A stretch of DNA of 64,000 nt from Ctenosaura bakeri (taxonomy: Eukaryota > Chordata > Lepidosauria > Squamata > Iguanidae). The notes beneath the pieces are model-generated. The model had not been told where the DNA came from. It made no database searches and saw only the letters and a program-made list of their open reading frames with translations. The translations under genes and the position numbers were made by a program. Every line of letters begins with the position of its first letter. Positions within the stretch are counted from its first letter, which is position 1. Where the stretch lies: the NCBI GenBank assembly GCA_948474755.1, contig CAOLHI010001281.1, positions 124,001-188,000 of the forward strand. Direction: 5' to 3'. Positions 25,701 through 37,700 of this stretch are shown piece after piece.

Positions 25701-28700
25701 GCAAGGCAAGAAGGGATGTAGCCTACCCTCCTTCTAAGCTTGGAAGTGCTCTCCCCTTAGAGAGCTGTAAGGATTTAAGCCAGGGCTTTCCAAGCTGTGT
25801 GCGTTGCCTACAATCTTAGAAAGGTATGTTATTGTTTATAAATCATATATTCTTTAAAATATATGAAAGGTTTTCATGAGATATGTTGTGTCCACATACA
25901 TTTTGCTATTACAATGTATGTATATGTCTGTATATCTTAGAAGGGGTTAGTTTAACCTCTGGTTTGCTAGTAAAACTGAATTACTGTGTCGCAAAATGAT
26001 GCATTTCTAAAAAGTGTGTCACCAACATGAAAAATTTGGAAAGCTCTGGTTTAAGCTTTCTGATTCGTTTTAGATTAGCCACTGCTTGCCAGTTTGTTCA
26101 AATCCAGATAAACAGTAGTTAATCTTAAATAGAGCTAAGGAAACATACTTCTAAAGATGGCTTCTTTTCAGCTAACCATAGTTAAAATTAACCACAGCTT
26201 AGGGTTCAAATGACACAGTAAACTGTGTTTGATCTAAAATGTAAACAAACTTTTCCAGTTTCCACATATCCATCCCAGAGGACTAGGAGCATAAGAAAAG
26301 AATGAGGGCACACATGAGTTCTTGTAACATGAACGCAAGTCTTATTCTTGTAACACAGAAGCAGCACTGCTATAACTGACCCCTTCAGATAGAATGATAG
26401 AAGGCTCCCACAAATACTCACTGCTGCACCAGACCGGGGAGCCGGGGGGGGGGGAATTCTGATCCTGTGCAGAGGTTCTAAGCATTTCCTGCTGTTAAAG
26501 CTGGAGACTGAAAGCTGCCCATGAATTTCTTAGACATATTGCTGGTTAAAATCCAGTTCAGAACTACAAACTGTTTTGATTGCAACTCCTATAATCCTCA
26601 GTAGCCATGTTCTGAGAAATGTAGGACTCTGAGAAATGTCGAATAAAAATCTAACATTACACATATGAAATTTGGCACACGTGGTCAAGCAACATCAGAG
26701 TATGGTCAAAATAGCAAACGTTATCAGTGAAACACAACAGACAAGCCTGGAGATGCTAGAACAGTTTGCTTTTGCTTGAGCCTACTGGGAAGGGCAAGAT
26801 TTTGACCCTCTTCTCCTGTCCACGCTACTAGTTTAAATGACTGAAAACTATTTTGGCTTTCTGAATGAAGTTTGCAGCAATTGAAATAAACTGGGGAGGT
26901 ATTAAAACGGTGTAGCGCAACCTCTGACGGAGGTCGTCTACACCGTAAAATGGATTGGAGTGGACTACTTTAGTTTAATTCCACACCCCAATCCACGCTA
27001 CGGCAACTGGAAGTGGTGGCACCACGTGCTTTTTAAAAACCACTTTTGAAGAGGTTTTTAAAAAGCACAATCGTGCAGCCCCGTGCAGCCCCGTCGCAGT
27101 GCCCAGTGTGGATTTGCAGGCACACACAAGGGCGTGCCTGCAGATCTGCTGGGGGCGGGCTTTCCGGCTGGTGAGCTTCTCCGTTTGGTGGAGAGCCTCC
27201 ACCAGTCGTAAGCCACCATTTTGGGCGCGGCAGGATGCCGCAGGACGCCGAGGAGTGTGGAGCAGCGAAAACGCACTGCTCCATGTGGCGACGGACTCAG
27301 GTAAGCTCCGTTTCAGGACGTCTCAGGTCGTTTTTTCCTTCACGTGTGGAAAGGACCACTGGCTGAAAGACTGGGACAACAAAGGATTAATTGGGTCCGT
27401 TGCAACCAAATTGTGACACTTCGATGGTATGATAGTTAGGAGCTAATGCAGGGAGATAGTTGAGGACCCATCTGCAGTTTTTAATAATAAATTCATGAGG
27501 GCTTGAGGAAGGGGACTGTTACTTGCCCCCCTAGGTTGTAAGAATATTTGGTGGTTTTTTTAACAGGCTAATGCTATGAGTTTGTGGCTGTTAAGTAGGA
27601 GTAACTACTCTGGAAACATGCATATGTGTGGATGTGGATGAGCCTTCAAGTTGCCTGTTGACTTATGGCGACCCCATGAATTTCATAGGTTTTCTTGCTT
27701 AAGGCATGATTTTACCAGTTCCTTCCTCTGAAAGAAATGGAGTTAGATTTAAAAAAAAAAAATAAGAATTTCATTAGACAAATTAATTCAAACAAAGTGC
27801 AGAGGAGAAAAAAGGTCCTAGGTATGATTATAGAAATAACTAAACCTGGTTAGTTACTTGCTCAGGTAACCATTATTTAGGCTATTTCCGCACTAGCCTG
27901 TTATAGTGCTATGATTCCACTTTCAACATCCTATGGAATCCTGGGGTTTGCAGTTTCGGGAGGGGCCATAGACTCCATGTGGTGCCTGCACATGTAGCTG
28001 TTGGAAGCAGGGAGTGATCTCAGAAAGAATAGGAAGATTTAGAACAGCAAGAGGGGAAATAACGAGGGGCCACCCACCTATCCCCAATGCCCCAACAGAG
28101 AGGGTGGGAGGGAGAGGTAAAGGGATAGAAAGAAGAGAAGAAAAATTCAACAAAGCTGCAGGCAGATATAAAGTGATTGCATGTGACAGAGAGGGAAATA
28201 GAATGTGCTCATCTGAAAGATGCTTTGGGAGATGCATCAAGAAAGTGCTGAGAGTTAACTAACTGGAGTTAGCTAAAAATGGGGGTTCAGTCTTGGGCAG
28301 GCTGTGCAAATGCTTGAGGATCTGCCTTCTTGGGATGCTAGTTTGCCTCTGCTAATGCTCTGCATGTATATTTGTAAACAGAGCAGAGATCCACACTTCT
28401 TTCAAGTGCTTATCTGCAATGCTTATTTTGGAGGAAAAAAAACACCCTCTGTAGCACCATCTCTGGAATGCGTTATCGTCTGGGGAAAGAGAAAGTGTAC
28501 AACCATTTATGGATGAAACTATCTGCTAGCACAGAGAAGCTGATGTTTAAAGAATAGGTGGATGAGACATTATGCAAAATATTATTATGAATGGTAATAT
28601 TTCCCCTGTGAGATTTTTCAGAGCATTATAATAACTGAAGGGATAGCATTCATAAAAGAAAGGTTAAACACTAGCCCGGTACTGAATATTTTAGGCCTGC

Positions 28701-31700
28701 AGCCCATTTGTGTAATATGCCAAATCATCTACCCACACTTAAAAATTAAATCCAGTTTTTTAGCACCCTTTTACCATGAATTATTCATGTTTTTATTCAA
28801 TCTATCTCATCCCCAGCCTTTCCTTTTTTCTGAAGAAAAAATGTTCATTTTCTTGTGCCTTGCAATAGTAACTGGAGAAGGAGGGTGGTCTGCATAGAGA
28901 AGTGAATTAGCCAGGAAGAGAGCGATCGGAATATCATTAAGCAAAATCTGACTATATTGCCGAGACAGGAAAAGCTTCTTATAGTCATCAGGATGAGCAC
29001 TCTAGTGTTAAGAGTTTGAAATTTCCTACCCGAAAGACATTCCTGCTGAGACAGAGTCTTTGCCAATGCCAAATTTACTCATGAGGCTTACCCATGGCAT
29101 GGAAAGTTGTTTTCTGAAAGTAAATAGTTAACAGTTGTGGCTCCAAACTCCTCAAGCTTCCTTGGCAAGATTTGTTAATTGTCAAACTAGTTAATTATTG
29201 TTATAGTTGAAATTTCAGTCAAGTAACTCTTTGCTTCCTTGTTTCTCAGCAGTAACAAAAAAAGAAAAAAGGACTTTTGATTGTGTATTTGCCCTCTAGT
29301 TACCTGGGCCATTTCCACATTACACTCTTATGGCAGAATTATTCCACTTTTAACATCCTATGGAATCCTGGGGTTTGCAGTTCAGGGAGGGGCCGACTGA
29401 GGGACCATGAATTTTACAGGGTTTTCTTAAGCAAGGAATACTCAGAAGTAATTTTGCCCGTTCCTCCTTCTGCTTACTTTTTTAAAAATCTGAATGTGAT
29501 CAATCACTTATTGGTGATTCATAACCTTACCTTGATATTCACAACAGAGCACGATGCATGGCATGAGCAAGCACTTGAACCCTATGATATTCTTCCCACA
29601 CCATTTAATGAGGCAATACCCCCATAATTGTTAAAGTAACTAACACAGTTACAACTAAACTGCACAGAGATGTCCAGCTTCAGCATAAGCCTATTGTCTC
29701 CAGAGTTGCCTCATAATCTGCCTGCCAATGACTTCAGTTGCACCTAGAGGGCTGTGGGCTAATGTGCCTTGCCATCTCACGTTTATAGTCAGTCATTTTC
29801 CTCTTTCCAGCTTGACCTTCCAGTCACCCCAGGTTCCATTTTATATCAATGCCAATCAATGTAGTTGCCAATTAAATATTTGCCAATTAAACCATATCTA
29901 TCTTGGGGTGCGTGGGGCCATAGTAGTCATACTGGGTCACTGGCCAAATACCCTAGAAGAAGCTGAGAAGGACTTCATACTGCCTCACTGGTCTATACTG
30001 CAGCACTCAAAACAGCACAGGCAGTATTTCTTTTGCATAATAACATTTCACTGTGTTTCTTTGCCAGATCACCTATAATTTACAATTTTACAAAATCTCT
30101 TACATTTTAGATGAAGCTCTTTGACAAAAACAAGGATGGACGACTGGATTTGAATGACCTGGCAAGGTAGGTTGAACGGTTCACAAGCTCTTCAGAATGG
30201 GTTTGTTGCATCTGTTGTTGTTTCAGCTGTTTCTCCTGTGTCCTGGGGGCTACACCCATTGGATTTCTGTCATCTAGTTGCTAAAGACTTACGCCCTTTT
30301 TGCGCCTTACCTTGTTCCAGTGTCATCGCAAGGGGATCACGTGAGAAGCCTCTTGCGAGAGGCACTCATGTCCCCTCGACTTCCACTCTGCACTAGCTCT
30401 GTACTGGGCAGAAGGAAGCATGAGGGCTCCACCCCTTCCTTCTGCAGCACAGCCAGGTACTTTCCCAGGCTGCACTGGGGAAGGAAGCGCGATGGCTGCG
30501 CATCCAGAGGCTCCCACACAAGGTAAGTGTGAGTGGGGCACGGAAGGGATGCACAATCGCGCATCATTTTCGGCAATAAGCCGAAAATGATATACTGCGC
30601 AATCGCCACCTAATGGCTTTGGGAGCATTGCGCAATTGTGAGGATGTCATGTGGAATGGTCCTCACAATCCTGCAGCATTCCCGAGGCCATTTGGCAACA
30701 GGATTGGCATGCAAAAAGGGCCTTAGAATTTCAGTCTGGGTGGGAAGGATGGCAGCCCTTTTACATGATGCAAGCCACTGTTTCCAAAAATGGCAGCCAA
30801 TACCCTTTAACTTCCACATTCCCTATTTATGAAATCTGTTAAAGAGAAATAGGTATCCCTACAGAGCTGATATCTGAGAAGATAATGATTTTGCTCTTTC
30901 CATTTAGGATCCTGGCTCTTCAGGAAAATTTTCTGCTTCAGTTTAAACTAGATGTAAGTACAGTAATTTTCAGAATGTTTCATTAACCCACCCTCTTTTT
31001 CTAAAGGCAGCTTCTTAAAATCCTGTTCTTTCTTCTTTTTTGCCCCTCCAGGCTAGTAGCACAGAAGAAAGGAAGAGAGACTTTGAGAAAATCTTTGCAC
31101 ACTATGATGTTGTAAGTTTGGGTTGGGGTAATTACTAATTAGTTCCAAAGCCTGGAACATTACTTTGAAAAGGAACATGTTGCAACTACTCTTTGCTTTC
31201 TCATAATTCAGCATCAGCTAAACTATTTACTTCTGCTTACTTTTTATTAAAAAGATCAGAATGATACAAACTGTTGACAAAACACTCTGTAACTAGAAGA
31301 GTAACTAACAGTGAAAGTTACAGCACAAAAAGATGATCTTATTCTTTGTTATAATGCAATCATACTGTAACACAGTTAGGCCTTAGTTAACTGCAAAAAG
31401 AAATTAATTGCAAGTAATTTGTTATTTCTTATAAATTGCTTCTGAGCTCCACAGAGGACACATCAGACTTTGTAGCGTTACCCTTAAAGAGACTGGCTTG
31501 TAATTTGCAGAGGACAGTCCCCCCTTAGAAGATAACCCTCTGTTTAAAGGGACCTCCAGTCAAAGTCCAGCTTAAAGAACCAGAAGAAGGCACAACAGGG
31601 CCCTGAAACAGGTGGTCAGCCATTAGAATCTGCACAGCAGACTGACCAGGGCCACAGCTTGTCTCACCACTGTCTTTCTGAAAATGGTGTGAAGTACTGT

Positions 31701-34700
31701 TTAAATTATAGCTATAAATTCTGAACTTCAAGCAATGAATAGAAATAAGCACACATATATTTTATGCCAATCTGTGCCCTCTTTTGTCCAATAACTTTCC
31801 AGATGTTGGGATGAAAGTCCTAGTAGTACCAGACCACATCACTCATGGTGAAGAATGTCAGGAGTTGCAGGCCAGTGTGTCTGCAACTGAAGTAGTGTAT
31901 GATTTCCACCCCTGCCCCAAGCTCTGGAGAATATCACTTACACCATTTGTTAAATTTTTGGATATCTTATTCTGAAGTTATTTCTGATTATTTGAAATTA
32001 TTTCATGAATTTGTGCATGATATATCTCTGTTGTATAAGATGATGCTGTCCTCATGAAGAGCTGACTTCACTCACTCACTGCTGTCAAATGAGCACTGTT
32101 ATAAACCTTCTTGACAATAAAGAATCATGTCATGTTGGCCATGCAAGACAGCACTGCCAAACTTGCAAGTTAAGATGACTTGTGGGTTTGATTTGCTGAA
32201 TGAATAGTTGAATGGACGTCTCATACTGAGGAACCTCCCATTCTGGTGTTTCACAACATAGGACTCTATGAAGTCCTTGGATTCCCTTCCCTAAATCTGA
32301 TTCTGATAGTCATAGATTTTTAAATTATTTTTATTGAGATTTCCAAATGTAGAAAACAAAGAAGTAACAATACAAAAGACAACCAGAGAAAATAAGAAAA
32401 CAGAAAAAAGACTCAGCAAAACAGAGAAAAGGGGAAAAAATATAAAAGTGACTTCCAGTCTTCTCAAAAGTCTTTTTACCTGCTATTAATCTATTAATCT
32501 ATAAAGCCTTCAGTGCTTCTCTTATACAATAAATCATCAACCTCCTTTCTATAGATTGCATTTGTTAGTAACCTAAATCAAAATTCATATAATCATATAT
32601 GTCTTACTTATTGAATGTCAATCTAGTAATAATCTATCTCCTACTCTCCCATTTAACATCAATCTATCATAACATGATGACATAGCTGTGTCTCCTCACT
32701 TTCTACAAAAGAAAAGTGTAATCTTTCTTTCATGTTTGCTATAAATCATTATTCTTTTAAAGTAATTCTTTTTCCTTCTGCCTTCATAATTACCTCTCTA
32801 TACGCCCCACTTCATCACACAATTAATCTCTGAAAACATATAAACGAAACCTTCTTATTTTATTTCCTTCTCTCTTAAACCTCACTTATGGTTTTCTGCC
32901 AAACCCGCTCACTTGCACACATTGCACAACCCATAAAAAACCATCAGCAACCCACAAAAAACCTGAAAGAGACTTTTCCCAACTGTTAAAACTTTCCTCT
33001 TAGAGCCTCCCCTCAAACCCTTTCTCCTGTCTGTGTCAGCTGACCTTCTTCTCTTCCATCTCTTCTGCAATGCACTCAAAACAGTCTTCAGATAAGTTTT
33101 CATCATCACCTTTCTTTGGCTGCCAAATACCACATCACAATATCATACTGAACAATTTTCCCTTGATTCTCATCTTCCATGAAAAAATCCAGTTTATTCT
33201 TCTTTTTCTTCTTCTTTTCCCATTGTATCCTTCAAATCTCCCTCCTCAGTCATATCTAAACATATAAAGTTCAGTTTAAAGTTCAAACTAAGAAGTCCCC
33301 TTTATCCTTGTGTAACTGCATCTTTCCCTTTCTTTCTTTTAATAAGCAAAATCTTGGTAAAGAAAGATTTAAGCTTTTACCTCTACAGTGGTTCCTCCAT
33401 TACAATGTACTGATCTCACAGCCCTATGCATTCCATCTGATGCAATCAAAGTAAACTACATTTTCTGAAAACAACTAGTCCTTTCAATAATCCTTCTTCA
33501 CCTGCAGAGTTCATATGAAAACAACAAAAAATTTAATTTTAAATTGTTACTTTCATCATTTCAAATTTCTACGTTCTTTGTTCACTTTAGAGCCTTCTTT
33601 ATTCACTTTTTTCACACAGATTCAAAAGATTTTCTGCTTTCAATTGAGTATCTTGAAGTTTCTCAAAAATAATCCTCAGCATTTCACATATTAATCTGAA
33701 AGGCAGGAAACTCACCAAAGCATTAGTATAACCACTGAGCTGAAGATGCCTTTTTAATCATGAGAGATAGATGTTAATGTTAGTGACGATAGAGATGAAA
33801 AAGAAAGTACAATAGCGGTGTAGTGTCCATTAGGCTTGCGTGCTGTAAGATGGCTTGATGGCTTCATCCCACCAACTCCCATCACTTCGCTCCCATCAAC
33901 TGCAACAGTCCCCAGGAGTTTAGCAAGGTTTCCAAACACAAGTGGATGATCCTTGCTCTCCTCTTATTTCAGGGAGAAAACCAATGGTCAGAACTTGCTT
34001 TCAAACCAAACATTCTCACTGCTTCTGCTCCTCCTTTCTTGGAGCCCCAAAAAACAAGTCTCAGCTGGCCATGCTCCTGATAGTTATACTTTAATGTGTT
34101 TTTTTCTTATTTGATATTTGTCCAAGGGTGAAAATGTGGAAAGAATTTAGAGCCAGACATTTCTGCTAGATTCAGATAAAAGTTTCCATCAACAGTGCAT
34201 CAGTTATAACCTGCAATCTGTCAGCAAACGTGTCAGCAAATGTATGCCAATCCGTCTTTCAAATTATTGGAGCAAGCCAACGATACTTTCCTTAATTTTT
34301 ACATGATTGGCAAAAAGGTATATAAAAAGTTTGTTGTTCATGTTGTCTCTGGCTCTTCCCTTAACTTGATTGATCCTCCATGTATCTCAGTCCATATGCC
34401 TATAGGTACATGTAAATATAGGTATAGTAAAATATACCTGCTGCTGTTTCAGTGTATGGGATAGATTGAAGTTATTACTACAAAGTTGATATCACCATAC
34501 ACTGCCCAGTTCCTAATGTGCAGCGTGGTCTGCTAAGTCTGTGTGTCCATCTGTTGTAGCAGAAGTTAGGAGTAAGAGGGTCACAGCTGTCATATTCTCC
34601 TCTGTGAATATTTAAATCACCTCTGATGACCACCTTACTTATAGTGCAGATGCCATGGGAGTCTTACTTGGAAGTCATTGAATATGTAGTTGCCTCCTTG

Positions 34701-37700
34701 TTTGACATAGAACACTAGTAGGTGTATAGTTTGGGAGGCTGACAATAATATTGATGGGAAGAGGAGTGGCAGCATATACACATTTTTTTTGAGTCTGCAA
34801 AACTGTATGATTTTTCTGTATTCCAGAGTAAGACGGGGGCACTGGAAGGCCCAGAAGTGGATGGATTTGTAAAGGATATGATGGAACTTGTCAAGGTGAC
34901 TTACTAATGATTTGATTCAAGTTTTGTTTCCTTTAGGTTTTGTAAGAAGCATTGCCTAGAATCATAGAGTTCAAAAGTATCCCAACACCTACCTGCTGCC
35001 AGAATTTTAGTTCAGTAGTTCAGTAGCTTAAAGGAGCACATCATAGAACAAGTAGTTTAACTGAGGCCATTTCCTCACTAGACTGTTATAGTTATAGACT
35101 GTTATTGTCAGCCTCCCAACATTCTATATATAGGATGTTGAAAGTGGAATAATAGCACTGTAACAGTCTAGTGCGGAAATGGTCTGAATCTTTTGTGTGT
35201 ATGTGTGAGGGGGGGAAAGATAGATTTCTCTTTTTAAACTACACATCAACAATCTAATAACAGTGATAAATAAGTTGTGATATGGATTTAACTCTCATTG
35301 AGTGAGATCCAGTTAGTAACATGAAGGCATGCAAGTGTGGGTTATGCATGTGTATATCTTTTTTTTTTAATAATGCCATACAGTTGGCCCTCCACATTCT
35401 CTAGGGTTAGGGGCACAGGATATCACAAAAGTGGAAAAAACACAGATATCAAAGTGTGTGTGTGTGGCCATTTCCACACTACACTCTTATAGCACGATTA
35501 TTCCACTTTCAACATCCTATGGAATCCTGGGGTTTGCAGTTTTGGGAGGGGCCAGCCAGCCCCTCCCGAAACTGCAAACTCCAGGATTCCATAGGATGTT
35601 GAAAGTGGAATAATCGTGCTATAAGAGTGTAGTGCGGAAATGGCCTATGTCTGTGCGAAGGGGTCCGAGGCATGATGAAAAGAACAGGTACCTAAAATCC
35701 AAACCAGGCCAGGAAAAGAAGAATCTTCCTCTCTCACACCCACCTCCTTCCTTGAGTATAGGAGGCATTGAGGGAAGGTTTGTAGTGCTGAGAAATTGAC
35801 TGGCCAGGCAGCAGCTGGTGGACAAAGAATAGGACCAGAGGGGAATATATAAAGAGCTTCATGACCTTATCTGAGCCACCAAGAGGGAAGTTTCCCCCTG
35901 GAAAAGGAAAGTTTGAGTTGAGGGCAGCAGTTGGAGAAACTCACAAATAATCAAATCTGTGAATGTTAAACTTGCAAATGTAGAGGGCCAAGTGTAGCCC
36001 TGTGTGCCCCATCCAAAAGTTCCCTCCCCTAGCAGCTGTCAAGTCCTGGGAGGGGCTGCTGCTGTCACTGCTGCCACTGCTTACTGATGAGGAGGAAAGG
36101 GAATTCAGATAATGAGGTTACAGCTGGTCTGGGATCCAAGGAGAAGAGAAAGAAGAGTGGGCATCGTTGTGAGTGCATCTTTGTTTCTTCTCCCCAGAAC
36201 CAAGATCAACTACTTCTTCATTATCTGAATTATCCTCTCCCTCCTCCATAAGCTGCAGCAGCAGCAATTAATCCACCCTAGACAGCATCCAGGGTAAGGG
36301 AAGGGCATAGAACTACATGGGCAGAGCAATACATTCCATATTTGATGTTGGAATTCAGTCTTTATATAACACACTAATATAGTCACCCAATACAGCAGCC
36401 TCATTTTGTCTGTGGGAACTGTGATATGCACATGGATTTCCAGATACAATGAGCTTCCCCATTCTTTTCACCAATAAGAAAAATATCCTTCATATGCACA
36501 AGGAAGAAAGCCATGTTTAGCATCCTCTGTTAGAGAACTGAATGAAATCTTGAGTTTGCATCAGAAGAGGTCCTGTAGGACTTTGATCATAATGGCTGTT
36601 TCTTGCATCTTCCTTCTCACCCGCACTTCTTCCACCCAATTATAATTTTGTATGCAGATAATGTCCTAATATTACATTTCACTTGACAAGAATCATGTTT
36701 AGAGAAGATACTATTGGAGTACTATTCCATGCAGGCAGGGTCACAAATCAATTATTCCCCATTTATTACTCCTTTTCCCTTCTATTCATTCTACTAATGG
36801 TTTTGATTACTGCACTTTTTTATGGGTTTCATTATCTCATTGTGTTCAGTTTGTTCTCAGTTTCCTTTAATGATGTTTACTGGCCACTTTGCATGTGATC
36901 CTTTAGTGCGGGAGTGGGACTGGTAGGTCTGGGAGCCGATTTTCTGTTTTCTGGCACCCTCCGGGAGTCACACAAACCACATTTTAGTGGGGGAAATAAG
37001 ACTCAACATGCCTCCCAGTTTAGAAAAACTGGTCTTCTGATGTTAAATGTTGGGAGAGGCTGAAACCTGCTTAAATTGTTGTTCTGGGGGCTTCAATGAA
37101 CAGCAGCAATTCATCTTTTTTGCCAGAAAAAGAAATCAGGGGAAGATATGAGTGGCCCAGACATTTTGTAGAATGTTCCCAGAATAGTCTCTCTCCATTC
37201 TTTTGTGTCTCCACTATTCACTTGTATCACCTACCATTTGCCTCCCACAATGCCTGGCAAACTCTAAGGGAACCATGAAAGATTCAAAATAGCTAGGCTG
37301 CCAACACATTTGCTGCTGCCATCACTTGCTATTTCAGCGAAAAGACAAACAACACCTTTCACCCCAAGATGGTGAGGAAAAAGAGAGCCATGTCCTTGCT
37401 ATAGAAGTGCCATTGCTAATGGTCAACACCATCACTGGGAAAATGCCAGTAGGTACTTTCTGCTGCTCTCAGGAAAAGAAAAACAAAACTCCCCCTGCCC
37501 CCTATTTCATCACCCAGTAGAGAATTTCAATATAAGTGGGAGGAAAAAACCACATTATTACCTCAAAATTTCACCCTCACACTGTGCTATAAAAGCAATG
37601 TGCCCAGAATCTAAGATTACCTGACACCATTGCTGTTAAGAAGGAATATTTTATCTTCTAAAAATATATCTCTTTTTCCCTTCCAATGTAGCCCAGCATT

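Larger units (their letters stand above)
20709..30110 (+). other. SCGN: SCGN intron 6 (9.4 kb), repeat-rich
   Basis: It contains a truncated palindromic element, a hAT-like element (22267-22460), a CR1/L2-like LINE end (22780-23125), a solo LTR (23257-24158), a SINE (24171-24375), a CpG-rich element (24537-24934), another hAT-like element (25781-26048), an unclassified repeat, a truncated CpG-rich element (26896-27357), two half-palindromes and two 5S-type SINE fragments. No other coding exon is recognised. Confidence 0.8.
31112..34826 (+). other. SCGN: SCGN intron 9
   Basis: It holds an unclassified repeat (31480-31710) and a long A/G-rich (reverse strand) LINE-like element (about 32310-34085). 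The rest is unremarkable AT-rich sequence. Confidence 0.7.
34896..37691 (+). other. SCGN: SCGN intron 10
   Basis: It contains a 120-bp palindromic element (35065-35184) and a pogo/Tigger-like element (35381-35994) with a second palindromic element inside it. The remainder shows no further recognisable feature. Confidence 0.75.
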
